Source: Progne subis subis (taxonomy: Eukaryota; Chordata; Aves; Passeriformes; Hirundinidae). Taken from it: a stretch of 64,000 nucleotides of DNA. Positions 12,480 to 23,030 of the stretch are shown one piece after another (position 1 is the first letter of the stretch; every line of letters begins with the position of its first letter). The position numbers and the translations under genes are program-made. A model generated the notes under the pieces. That model did not search any database. It saw nothing but the letters and a program-made list of their open reading frames with translations, and was not told where the DNA came from. Location of the stretch: the NCBI GenBank assembly GCA_022316685.1, contig JAKJHU010000030.1:15084018-15148017 (forward strand), in the 5' to 3' direction.

Positions 12480-15400
12480 GAGTGAAGCCAAACTCTAGTT
12501 ACGAGCCACTTTCTTATGGAAAGCAGGTTGTTCCATATCTACCTGCCGTGGGTTTCTCACATTCATGCAAAAGTCAGATAGCAGTCACTGTCAGAGGTGA
12601 GATTTGTGAACTAGAGGGATGACAGGCTGCATGAACAAAGTCAGAACCAACGCTTCTGGATTCTCTTACATCCTTAGCCATTTGTTTGGAGGATGTTAGA
12701 GTAGATACACAAGCAAACAGTCCCGTTAATAAAGGAGAATAGTTTGCTGCCACTGAATCTCACTTGTGAAATCCAGGCATTAACTTTGCTTTTAAACTGC
12801 TTATATTTAACTTGAATTTTCCACCACCTTCATAACCCATGGAGGAATGTAGTGCTGAAATACACTGAGGCATGTTCTCTCAGAGCAGTGCCACTGTTAA
12901 GAGTGGCTGAATTGTTCCTTGCTCTGATCTTTTTAAATAAAACAAAGGACAGATCAGTCTTGCCTCCATTCATTAGCAACACAGTAGGCCACCATTATAC
13001 TCTTATTTTTCTCTTTTGCTCTCAGTCTACAGTAAACTGTCCTAGAATTACCATCTTTACATATAGCGGATGAATAAATGTACAAAATTTGCATTTGGGC
13101 TTAAAAGGTGCTAAAACAACAGAAAATATATTTATTGATTTATTGACCTGTTTTCCTCAGGTACTTTAATGCTATACAGGAATCCTTTTCAAGAAGATTT
13201 TTCTTCTAAAAGAAATAACAGATGGGGAAGGAATAAATTTGCTTTATGGGGATTTGTATATTACGTAGATACTTGTGTTTGATAAACAAAAAGAGGATTT
13301 GAGGCAGACCTTTAGGTGCATGGAGGCTCAGTGGTGCTATGACAATTCTATCACCCAGTGTAACGCTCCATAACCATTCAGTTTACAGTCTAGTTTTAAC
13401 AGCAAAATGAACTGCAAGTTTATATTTCTATTATTTTTTATTTGCCTTATTCCACTGTCTTTCTATATGCTTGCACAACTACAAGAAATAAAGATCTTAT
13501 GTTAAAAAACTTTTCCCCCAACAATGTCCCTCAAAATCAAAGACTGCTTGCCCATAGGAAGGACAGAACCTGGTTTCTTAACAACTGTGTAATCCAAGAA
13601 GATATCAATTTTATTTTATTACTCTGCTTCAGTATTGCCTGACCTCAGTGATCTCTGCCAGGCATTTCAGCTCTGTGCTGCCTCACCTCTTACTCCCTGC
13701 AGCCGACATGATCTGGAGCAGCAATACAAATTTTTACAGTTTTGACTCTGCATCACGCTTGTATATTTTCCATCAGTCTCCTTAGTCTGGCTCATCTGCA
13801 GTTTTCCTTCTGGGCTTTACTGCCTGAACCTCAGGTTTCCATGGACTATAAAGAGAGAGTAGAGCAACGAGCTCAGATTTACACACCTAACTTTGCAGAT
13901 ATCCATGGCAGCATCTAAGTGCAGGGGTCTGTGCGTAGGTGTCTGGCCTCCCAGTATTGGTGGGGAGGGATGCAGACGCCTCTGGAAGACAATGGACTTG
14001 ATTTAGCTTAGAGACTTGTCCAGTGAGGAGCTTAACCACCCTCTACTGGTGCTTGGGTATCTGCACAGACTGCAAAGGGAGTGACTATGACTTAATGCTT
14101 AACTCCCGGATGCATAAGCTTTAGCAGGTAGGCTTACTCAAAACCACCTTTAAAGCACAGATACTATTTGTCCTTAGATGCTACTTTACTTTTATTGACT
14201 CTGCTTTTCCTCTTGCAAACCCTAGGTGGGATTTTAAACCTGCTCAGCAGAGTGTTTGCTCTTCAGGGAATTAACCCAAAGAGCAACAGGACATGAGCTC
14301 AATGCATGGGCTCTCAGCTGGTCAGCTGATTTGTACAGAACAAGGGAACCTGCATCTTCTACCAGATGTAGAAGGTAAATCCCACAGTCCGGAATAACTT
14401 CATCCATATTTATCCCATTCTTCTACACTTTTCACCCTCTAATTAATCCAGAATATAAACTGGTCTTTCCAGTAAAAATTATTATCTGAAAAACCACTGG
14501 TATTTTCTCAAAACTATGTATTTTGGAGAAAAAAAACCCAAATAGTCTTTGTTGCAGCACATGAACTGCAACTGAGGGAGAAACAACTACTTTTCTAGGA
14601 GTTTCTAGTCATGATGCACCAGAGGAGCAATTTGTTGATACCAAGCATTGCTATTTTCTGTTCACAAAAATCACAAATGTGATTTTTAAGTGGTTTACAA
14701 AATTATTGCTGTGGAGGGTTCCATTGTGTTTGACAAATATAGGTGTTAATTAGACACAGTGTTGAGGACTGGAGGCAAAGTTTCAGCTGTAGATGTACTG
14801 GGGATATAGTGTCCCCCAGAGAAGCAGCCTCCAAATGGGAGATTGCAATGCCACTTAAAAGTACAAGTGGAATCATGAGCAGAAGTTTTGCTCCCGGTAC
14901 TGCTACAAACCGAGTAAATTATCAGTTGCATAACAGTGGTTACACCCGTCAGTCCAACACAATTTTTCCTGATTTCTGGTTCTCCCAATGCGAGATAATT
15001 GTGTGATTATGTGAGAAGAAAGAACAAACTCTTCAAAATGTATGACAAAAAATGCACTGTGTCTTCACTCGTGTTCTTTGTATATATTACCTCTTCCTCT
15101 TTGCAGTTCTATGAGCTTACTATACTCCCTTTTAAGTAAATACTTCCAAAGGCACAGAAAGAAAATGAACTTGTGATTTGAAACTTTGCAGTCTAACATT
15201 GCAGATAACCCATAAAACCAGGATATGAGATGATTATTTTAGACTATGCAATCTGACATCTAGTAATAGAAAAGGTCATTTTTTGTTAAATTGACAGTGT
15301 ATATCAGATACCACTAAATGCATGCGAAGAATTTCAGAACAGGAGAATGTTAGTTTCCCAACAGTAGAAATTGCCTTTGGTTTTCCACAGCACAAAATGT

Positions 15401-16547
15401 TAAAGTTGTTGCTTCAGAGTGATTGGCCAGAGAGATCTATAAACATAGATACTTGATTTGGGGGGTAGAATGTAAGAAAAACAATTCTTTTAACACATCT
15501 GTAAACTGGGAATTGCTTCAGAGAATTAGCATCAAAATAGTTCTGTGGGTTTTTTTATTCCAATCATGTCTCATTTTCCACTTACCTATAGCTTTTGCTT
15601 ACATTCAATAAATGGAAGACACTGATCACTTTAAAATGAGACTACAGATTGCACCTAAATCAGAAGTTCTCTTAAAAAGTTGTAGTGCTTCATCTTTACA
15701 AAACACCATTTAGGTTATGCTCCTGCTTTTATAATTCTTGGGGAGTTTGGAGCTTTTAAAGAACATTCTGTCAATGTTCTAAAGATTTTTATCACAGTCA
15801 CAATGACAAGAAATTTACATGAAGCAACAACTACAAAAAAACCCCTATTATGTAAACTTTAGACTTGAGCTCTCAAAAGCCCCACTTGTTATCATGAGAA
15901 TCATTAAAACTATTAATGATTGCCCAGATCAGAGTTTTACTCCATGGAAGGGTGATTGAAACTGCTTGCATATAGCTTTTAGGTTTGCTTACCTCATCAA
16001 AATAAATGACATTAGGGGGATTCTCAGCACATCTGAGACAGCCAGTGAGACACTGGAAATTTAGGGCTATGTGTACTCTAATTTGAAGGTCAGAGGTACT
16101 TAGACAGCAACCTGGTGCTATGTGTCAATTTTGACTTTACATTTCTATTTGTAAATATTGTTTATAGTCAAATGAATAAATTAAGATTTCCAGGAGTGTT
16201 TTGAACAAACTGTGCCAGATTCCCAAACTGTCTATGTTAATGGATTTCTGGGCGTGTTTAATCTGAAATACAGATCTAAGACAGATCTAATGAAATCTCC
16301 ATGAGCTCTTACGAAAGCTCTGTGCAACTGAAGCTCAAGCAGGCAATATTATCTAGAAATTTGCATTTCTCATATAAAATATGAATTTATGCCCAAAGTA
16401 CATTACAGATCATGTTTCAAATTCTACTTGTGCATGCACTTTACCTCTGGGCATGTTCTGTCTTATTTTGGAAGATCTGACTGAAACTTCTTTTTTTCCA
16501 TCATGTTCTCAGCAAATAATCAGGAAGGAAATTGCTCAATAGCAGAC

Positions 16548-16584
<37 letters not shown>

Positions 16585-17996
16585 TAATAAAAATTACAGC
16601 CTGTGTAGTATTCCTTTATAGTCATAAAATGAAAGAGGAAAAACTTGGCTCAGTATATAGAAAGATGTTCTATAAGGATCCAATTACACAGAAGTATAGA
16701 GTTAATGCCAAATAGGTAAAATTGTGTAGGCTGAAGTATGGGAGAACATACACATATTCATGAGTATTTAATACATAATCATCTGTGTGGATTAAATTAC
16801 AAGCAGTGGTTTTTTTGTTTGTTTTACTAGTTCAAAGTATCCATAGAGCTCTCCTTGCTGCAGCTGCTGCAAATATTGTGAGAGAATAATTGAAAATATA
16901 TGAGAATAAGGCTCTGACTTAGACATCTTTGTGCCAAAAGAGGCTGGCACTGACCATCCTATTGATAACCTTGATTCCAAACCATTATTAAATGGCAGTG
17001 ACAAGAATACACAGCAATCAAGGAGTCACAGGTAAATTTTTTCCTGCCATTCTGGCGACATATTTGTATAGTACTTTATCCTTCTGAAGAGGCAGATAAA
17101 CACCAGTAGGTTAATTCTCTCTGGAAGAAGGTACTTCCTCTTTATTTTACAAACAGTGAAAACACGTCACAGTGCATCAGGGATTTAAAACCTGCCCAGT
17201 TGCATCCACTGCATGTGAGACTTGACTCATTTGGTTCCCTTTCATCACCCTCTGCTGTGGCACTTGTGAGTCAGGAGCTTGCTGTGCAGCCCCATTGCTG
17301 GCTCCTGCTCTCCATGCTGGCTGCTGTAGTCTCCTAGAGCCCCTTGCCAGCCGCAGCTGCTGCGAGGGCAGGTGAGCTGCTCTCTGCAGCTGAGAGCTGT
17401 ACCCAGTGGTGCCCAGTGCCATCAGCCCTTCCAGAAGCCAAAGGTCTCAGCTGTAGATTTGCACCGTGATGCAGGCTTACCTTGCTGTGTGATCTGACAC
17501 ACAGGCATACAGCCCGGACTGGGACAAGTTAATCCTGCTCTCAAAGCCATTGAAGTCCCACTGTAGATCATGTGCCAAACAGCCTGAATTGGCTTTAAAG
17601 CCTTCTAAAAATGGCTGTTAAAAATTTAGTAAAAAGAGTCCAAGGCACTAAAGCTTTGTCCGTCCAATAGCCTCAACTGAGTTTAAAATTGAGAAAGCAC
17701 CTCCCCAGTGTGCAATAGGTTTTAAAAAGTTAATAGTAGCAATTATATCTACCCTGAAGCCTCAGATTTGCTGTAGTCCTACACGGAGTTCACTAGAGAC
17801 CACTATCTCTCTGTAACAGCAAATAAAGAAGTTTAGCACAAACATACAATATCTTGTTTTGGGTAGATTTCAAAATATTTCCATTATTTAAATGTGCTTG
17901 AAACTATGTATCAATATGAATTATGTAGGTTAGTAATGAATATTCCTACACTATGCATGTCTTCTTTTATCTTATTTATATATATAAAATTATATA
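12480..17996. other. Intergenic, no gene seen
   Basis: Mostly AT-rich sequence with no supported gene. It contains the TAA microsatellite listed separately and a somewhat GC-richer patch near 17180-17440 that has an open minus-strand frame but no recognisable product. Confidence 0.55.
16549..16590 (+). repeat. (TAA)n microsatellite
   Basis: Eleven uninterrupted TAA units run from 16549 to 16582, followed by ATGATAATAA. The uninterrupted length suggests it could be polymorphic. Confidence 0.95.
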
Positions 17997-18002
17997 TTTT
18001 AT
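17997..18002. repeat. Target-site duplication of the retrovirus (left copy)
   Basis: TTTTAT at 17997-18002 directly precedes the 5' LTR, and the same six bases follow the 3' LTR at 21193-21198. A 6-bp duplication fits alpha- and betaretroviral integrases. It shows that both LTR ends belong to one integration event. Confidence 0.88.
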
Positions 18003-18295
18003 TGTGGGAGATTAGGGACAGGCGGTCGGAAGATATCGCGTTGTACGGGCAGACAGAACCCCTCCCTCAATACTTAGTTGGTTAGTGTCCTTGATAAGGT
18101 AAGCAACACCTAACTTGTAACGTAAGCAGACGGATGTGATGTAGCAAACAGAGGTTTTATAACTCCATGTAACCAGTTAATAAACGCCATTAGCCGTCCA
18201 CCACACTGGTGTCTGTGAGCTGGTGGTCCGAGCAGCCTGGGTGTGGCTGCCGTGTCGTTCCCGAACCAGGTCGCTACGCCTCAGCGGAGGCAGCA
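18003..18295 (+). repeat. 5' LTR of the retrovirus
   Basis: The LTR starts TGTGGGAGATTAG and ends GCGGAGGCAGCA. It matches the 3' LTR at 20900-21192 base for base apart from one position. The part after the polyadenylation signal (gccattag...ccaccacactggtgt) resembles the short R region of avian leukosis-type LTRs, which supports an alpharetrovirus-like origin. Confidence 0.95.
18155..18184 (+). promoter_or_regulatory. LTR TATA-like box and polyadenylation signal
   Basis: TTTTATAA at 18155-18162 is a TATA-like element, and AATAAA at 18179-18184 is the polyadenylation signal. In the 3' LTR the same pair sits 2897 bp downstream, where the AATAAA would end the viral transcript. The close spacing suggests transcription starts a few bases after the AATAAA and that R is short, as in avian alpharetroviruses. 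The exact start site is inference. Confidence 0.65.
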
Positions 18296-18297
18296 AG

Positions 18298-18315
18298 TGG
18301 TGCCGAAACCCCCGG
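18298..18315 (+). other. Primer-binding site, best match tRNA-Phe
   Basis: TGGTGCCGAAACCC starts two bases after the 5' LTR and is complementary to the 3' end of vertebrate tRNA-Phe including CCA. After 14 matching bases the element reads CCGGGA where the tRNA complement reads GGGATC, equivalent to two extra Cs. Avian leukosis-type viruses use tRNA-Trp, so the primer differs from theirs. Confidence 0.78.
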
Positions 18316-18412
18316 GAGTCGCCCGGGAGATCGGGAGTCGCCTGGACGGGTGAACGACGGCCGAGCGGCTGGCCAGCTCGGCGAGGGGGACGCCCCAGGA
18401 CCCGTGAGGAGG

Positions 18413-19969
18413 ATGGAAGCCCTCATGAAGGTCGTATCTCAGATTCATAAGCAGTGGGGAATTGATTGTAAAGCAAAAGATTTTACCCTCGCAGTGACGA
18501 GGCTTTTGCAACTTAGTATTATTGATAGACCGGTGGATATCCTCCACCCAGATGTTTGGGATCAATGCACTAAGGCTCTTGCTGAAGACACAATGTCTTC
18601 TGGCTCAGGGAAAAATCTTAAGGCATGGGGAAGGGTCGTGGAAGCTATACAGAAGGCTCTGCATGAGCAAGAAACATGGAAAGCTGCCCGAAATTGTTTA
18701 AAGATTTCTCCTCAATTGGGTATCGCGGCAGCGACGCAAACTTTCTCAGAGGGAACTGTTGTTGAGAATTTTCAGAGTGTAAAAGAATGCAGTCTGAAAA
18801 TTAGTGATAATGTGCAGAGTGTTGATGGGGTTAGTTCTGCGGAGTGCAGAGGCTCGGAGGAGCAAGAGCTCGCTTCAGAGCCTCCAAACTCAAGGTCACT
18901 CGCTGAGGCGATAAAAGAGATGCAGTCATTTTACAACAATCTAGCTGAAGAAGCTAGGAATGCTGGAAAAGCGGGGGAGGGACCCCCACCTTATGCGCCT
19001 CAAGATAGCGCTGAATCCGAGAAGGAAAGCAGGACAGAAAACAAAGAAGGTCATTTAGATAGTGGGCTCGTTGCCAATGAAAACGAAGAGAGCTTGTTAG
19101 CTAACGAGGGGGCACGCGAGCAGAAAAAGGGAAAAGAGCTCAAAGAGATAACTGAAGCTAATCTTTGCCAAAAAGCACGTTTTTCTAAGGCGAGAAGCTC
19201 CCACAGCAGGAGGCGGGGGGAGTGCAGGTGCAAGGGATGGCCCAGCCCTGAGGGAAAGGGGCAGGGGCTCAGGGGGAAAGGACGGCCCAGCCCTGAGAGA
19301 AAGGGGCGGGGTCGGAGCCCGACCAAAAGGGTCCAGAGCCCGGAAGCAGCCAGTCAGTCGACTTCCGGCTCTGAATCGGACTCTAGCTGGGACGGGGACA
19401 GCCAGTCCTCCGCTGCCGGCTCTGGCTCCGACAGAGAAGAAGTAACAGTATACAAAATCAGTACCAACAATGTTTCTACTCAGGTTGAGGGGAAGTCAGA
19501 AAAAGAACGAACTCCTCTCACAGACTGGAGGAAAATAAAAATTGCCTGTGCTGACTGGGGTCCATCGGCCACACTGGCTTTTCCAGTCCGAGTGGGGGGG
19601 GCAGGCGGAAACCAGAGAACGTACTCACCGGTAAATCCTAAGGATGTACAAGCAATTGTTAAAGCAATCACTGACAGAGGGATCAATTCAGCAATGGTTT
19701 CTACTCTCATTGATAGTGTTTTTGGAGGGGATGACATGCTCCCATTTGACATAAAGCAAACCTGCAGATTGATTTTTGATGGGGCAGGGATGATAGTTTT
19801 TAAACAAGAGTGGGAGGACAATTGTGCAAAGGAACTAGCTTTGGTCACTGGTGCAGATCATCCGCTACACGGCTCCAGCCTGCAACGGCTCATGGGCACA
19901 GACCCAACCATGATCACGCCCCAGGCACAAGCCGAGGGCCTGTGGGCCCACGAGGTGATGCCAACCTAG
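18413..19969 (+). pseudogene. gag: Truncated gag polyprotein (matrix to capsid N-terminal domain)
   Basis: The frame encodes 518 residues from the ATG at 18413. That start is preferred because it opens MEALMKV, typical of alpharetroviral-like gag. The frame is open further upstream into the LTR, but only with a GTG start. Residues 1 to about 120 fit a matrix domain. PPPY at 191-194 is a late-domain motif that recruits Nedd4-type ubiquitin ligases for budding. A linker around residues 269-306 repeats a Gly/Lys/Arg-rich unit containing PSPE and is followed by an acidic Ser-rich stretch. From about Pro368 the sequence matches a retroviral capsid N-terminal domain, including MLPFDIKQTCRLIFDGAGM. 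It stops at 19969, so the capsid C-terminal domain with the major homology region, and nucleocapsid with its zinc knuckles, are missing. The last residues may already belong to the deletion junction. It could still make a truncated Gag without RNA packaging. Confidence 0.88.
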
Positions 19970-20009
19970 TCGAAAGACTGATAAGTGGGCAGTTCCGTTC
20001 CTATCAGGA

Positions 20010-20732
20010 ATGTGGGTCTGTCAACAAATCGGAATAACCCCCTGTGTGTACCTTAGCAAATTCAATAACCTTGCTGACTTTTGTGTCCAAGTTCTGATTG
20101 TTCCTAGAGTCCTGTATCACCAAGAAGAAGAAATGTATCGCTTTTTAGAAGAAACCATCCAGCTCCACAAAAGAGAAGTAGTAACAGGTATAACCATTGC
20201 AATGCTCCTTGGCCTAGGAGCTGCCGGTACAGCCACAGGTGTTTCAGCTCTCGTGACCCAACATCAAAGACTTTCTCAGCTGCAAATGACAATTGACGAA
20301 GACTTACTGAGAATTGAAAAATCCATCTCCTCTCTGGAAAGATCTATCTCCTCGCTTTCAGAAGTCGTCCTGCAGAACAGGCGAGGACTGGACCTCTTGC
20401 TCATGCAGCAAGGAGGCCTGTGTGCCGCCTTGAGAGAGGAATGCTGTTTTTATGCAGACCATACTGGAGTTGTGCGAGACTCCATGGCTGAACTGAGAGA
20501 AAGACTGGCCCAGAGAAAGAGAGAGAGAGAGGCCCAACGAGGATGGTTCGAGTCATGGTTCAATCAGTCCCCATTGCTGGCCACCCTTGTTTCCACCCTA
20601 ATAGGCCCTCTCACCATAATACTCTTGGTATTGATTTTTGGGCCTTGCATTTTAAACAAGTTAGTGTCGTTTGTTAGAAGCCGTTTAGAAAAAGTTAACG
20701 TCCTATTTGTCGAACGCCTGCAATTACCATGA
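20010..20732 (+). pseudogene. env: env remnant: C-terminal SU and transmembrane (TM) subunit, gamma-type
   Basis: The 240-residue frame begins inside the surface subunit, so its ATG is not the native start; the same frame is open upstream to about 19962, and there is no signal peptide. Residues 1-54 are the C-terminal end of SU, ending in a basic LHKR that may be the remains of the cleavage site. Residues about 56-80 form a hydrophobic, Gly/Ala-rich fusion peptide, followed by a heptad-repeat helix. LQNRRGLDLL at 121-130 is the immunosuppressive-domain signature, and Cys138, Cys145 and Cys146 form the CX6CC motif of gamma-type envelopes that bind SU by a disulfide. A membrane span lies at about 189-211, with a tail of some 29 residues. 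The TM part has no stop or frameshift. The gag and env frames differ. The original product mediated cell entry; without SU this copy should not bind a receptor. Confidence 0.88.
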
Positions 20733-20784
20733 AGTGCGCTTGTTACTAACATTTTATACCACTTTTGTATCCTATTATACTAAC

Positions 20785-20880
20785 TTTAACAGCTTTTGCA
20801 TTTTTATGACATTTATATTTTTATAACATTTATACTTTTATACTTTTATAACATTGATACTTTTATACTTTTTTACTTAG
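20785..20880 (+). repeat. Imperfect AT-rich tandem repeat between env and the polypurine tract
   Basis: Variants of 'acatttata(c/t)ttttata' recur several times in a row with unit lengths of about 11-17 bp, and the base composition is unlike that of the env frame. In retroviruses the space between env and the 3' LTR is often noncoding; no accessory gene is visible here. Confidence 0.6.
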
Positions 20881-20884
20881 TCAT

Positions 20885-20899
20885 GGGAGGGGGGGGAAA
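20885..20899 (+). other. Polypurine tract
   Basis: GGGAGGGGGGGGAAA runs directly up to the TG of the 3' LTR. This is the RNase H-resistant primer of plus-strand DNA synthesis in retroviruses, and its position fixes the 3' LTR boundary. Confidence 0.88.
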
Positions 20900-21192
20900 T
20901 GTGGGAGATTAGGGACAGGCGGTCGGAAGATATCGCGTTGTACGGGCAGACAGAACCCCTCCCTCAATACTTAGTTGGTTAGTGTCCTTGATAAGGTAAG
21001 CAACACCTAACTTGTAACGTAAGCAGACGGATGTGATGTAGCAAACAGAGGTTTTATAACTCCATGTAACCAGTTAATAAACGCCATTAGCCGTCCACCA
21101 CACTGGTGTCTGTGAGCTGGTGGTCCGAGCAGCCTGGCTGTGGCTGCCGTGTCGTTCCCGAACCAGGTCGCTACGCCTCAGCGGAGGCAGCA
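20900..21192 (+). repeat. 3' LTR of the retrovirus
   Basis: It is 293 bp long, starts TGTGGGAGATTAG, ends GCGGAGGCAGCA and differs from the 5' LTR by one base. Its AATAAA would terminate the proviral transcript. The host flank resumes with TTTTAT, the right target-site duplication (21193-21198). Confidence 0.95.
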
Positions 21193-21198
21193 TTTTAT

Positions 21199-22394
21199 AT
21201 ATTTATCAATTAAACTACTTCCTAAGACAGTGATCAACACACATAAAGTCTTTTTCACCACCCTTAGAAAGAGTCAAATTGTTCTGGTCATGGGGACATT
21301 CTCTGTGCATGCTGAGAGTGGTCTCAGCAATGTGGTCTCTACCTCTTTGCTGAAATCACCCCTCTCACCTGGTTACTCGGAATCCTGTAATAAATCTAGT
21401 TCTAAAGCCCATCTTCAGGCGGCCACCCAACTCCAACCCAGTGGGGCTTCCCTCAAGTGTGGCAGGTTACAGCACAGCTCCTTCTGGAGGCGATAAAGGG
21501 CAGCTCTCATGTAGAGCCCGGCAGGGGAAAGCAGAGTTTAGGGGAAAGGGTGACAGGGAAGAATGTGTTTTAGTGATTTCATTCATGTGGAGTTCACAAA
21601 ATGAATCCCAAGCAAGACAGATACAGGCAAAGGAAGAGCACTTTCTAAGCTTTTCAGCACAGAAAAATCATGATCTTAAAAGCTGTCAGCCCTGTCCAAA
21701 GAAAATACATGTTCACAAACACAAACAAAAAGGGTGCATGCCTAAGAGTGACACGCACAGCCAGGCCTTTTGATGAAAGTTTGGAAAATCCCCTCTTCTT
21801 TTCCCCATTTACTTTAAAAATATTTTCTTTATCTGTCATATGTCATGCCTGTGAAAATAATGAGTAAGATTTTGGGACAAAGAATGTGTTCTTAACTCTT
21901 AATAGTGATTTTCCACTGGGTTATTTTTCTGTAGTCGTGTGAAGTTATTTGTAGAACATGAAGCTCAGAAGATCATATCCTCAACAAATGAGGGAGAAAT
22001 CTGCATTATTTTACAAGGAGCAAATGCTTCTACATGCTGATGCTGGCATTTCACTATAGGTAAGAAGCACAAGCTCAGAACTGTTTGTCAGATTTTGTTT
22101 CCAAAGTAGCTTGTCTCTGTATTCCTCTTTAATTTCAAATTAAAGCAACATTTGACCATTAAACACCAAGACCTTTATGCAATCATTTTTGAATGCCAAA
22201 CTTGAAAGTTTGCATTACTTGATAAACTTGCAAAAAATAGAAGTAATTTCAATGAAAAATCAGTTACATGAATTTAAAAAATTTCTTCTAGATCCCAAGA
22301 GAATTATCATACCAAACTAGTCTATGCCAGTCAGATACTTGATTATCTTGTCCAGCAAAAAAAATATATTAATATCATATACTATAATTGCAGT
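21199..22394. other. Intergenic, no gene seen
   Basis: Sequence of moderate composition between the retrovirus and the next CR1. Short open frames on both strands have no recognisable domain. Confidence 0.55.
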
Positions 22395-23030
22395 GGGATG
22401 GAAATTAACAAGTCCAAGTGCAATATTCTACACCTAGGATGGAATAACACTAGGCACAATTTTAGGAGATCAGCCCTGAAGAAAGGGATTCAGGGTTACT
22501 GGTCAGCAGCAGCTCAAAAGGAGCCAGCAGTGTGCCCTGGCTGCCAAGAGAGCAAACCCCATCCTGTCACAACCACAGCATGACCAGCCAGGAAGGAGAG
22601 GTGATCATCCTGCTGTGTTCAGCCTTGGTGCAGCCTCAGCTGGAGCTCTGTGTGCAGTGCTGGGACCCATCAGTGAAGAAAGATATGAAGGTCCTTGAAT
22701 GCATCCAGGGGAGAGCAACAAAGCTGGTGGAAGGGCTGGAGAGCATGTCCTGTGATGAGTGGCTGAGGGCTCTGGATTTGTCTGGTTTGGAGAAGTGGAG
22801 GCTGAGGGGCAGCCTCATTGCTCCTCTTGAATAGGGAAAGGGGTGAGGGAAGTGCTGAGCTCCTCTTCTCTGGGATCCAGTGGTAGGGTGCTTGGGAATG
22901 GTTCAGAACTGCCTTATGGTAGGAATAGACTGGGTATTAGGAAGCACTTCTATAGCAAGAAAGTGATCAAACACTGGAACAGGCTTCCTGGGGAGGTAGC
23001 CAATGCCACAAACCTGTCGGTGTTAAAGAG
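22395..23030 (+). mobile_element. CR1 LINE fragment, 5' portion of an interrupted copy
   Basis: The sequence follows the 3' half of CR1 on the plus strand, with landmarks such as 'aacaagtccaagtgcaatat', 'gagagcaacaaagctggtgg' and 'gtgatcaaacactggaacag'. It corresponds to the end of the CR1 ORF2 region with many stops and frameshifts. It breaks at 23030, where a solo LTR is inserted, and resumes at 23698. Confidence 0.88.

Larger units (their letters stand above)
18003..21192 (+). mobile_element. Young, internally deleted endogenous retrovirus with two LTRs
   Basis: The element has the order 5' LTR, primer-binding site, leader, truncated gag, env remnant, AT-rich spacer, polypurine tract, 3' LTR, in 3190 bp. 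A full provirus would be roughly twice to three times as long, and protease, reverse transcriptase, RNase H, integrase and most of the surface glycoprotein are absent. The two 293-bp LTRs differ at a single base (G in the left copy and C in the right, within 'cctggNtgtgg'), so the insertion is recent. Gag resembles alpharetroviruses and related avian class II elements, while the env part is of the gammaretroviral type, so the lineage is a recombinant. The element cannot replicate by itself but keeps the cis signals needed for mobilisation in trans. It lies in the TMEM65-RNF139 interval, in RNF139 orientation. Confidence 0.95.

Noticed and set aside
18209..18412. In-frame N-terminal extension of gag reaching back into the LTR (586-codon frame)
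   Set aside because: The frame begins with GTG, not ATG, and runs through LTR and primer-binding site. The ATG at 18413 gives the expected gag start.
22532..22834. 100-codon frame with a partly sensible protein
   Set aside because: It is the decayed end of a CR1 ORF2, with frameshifts on both sides.
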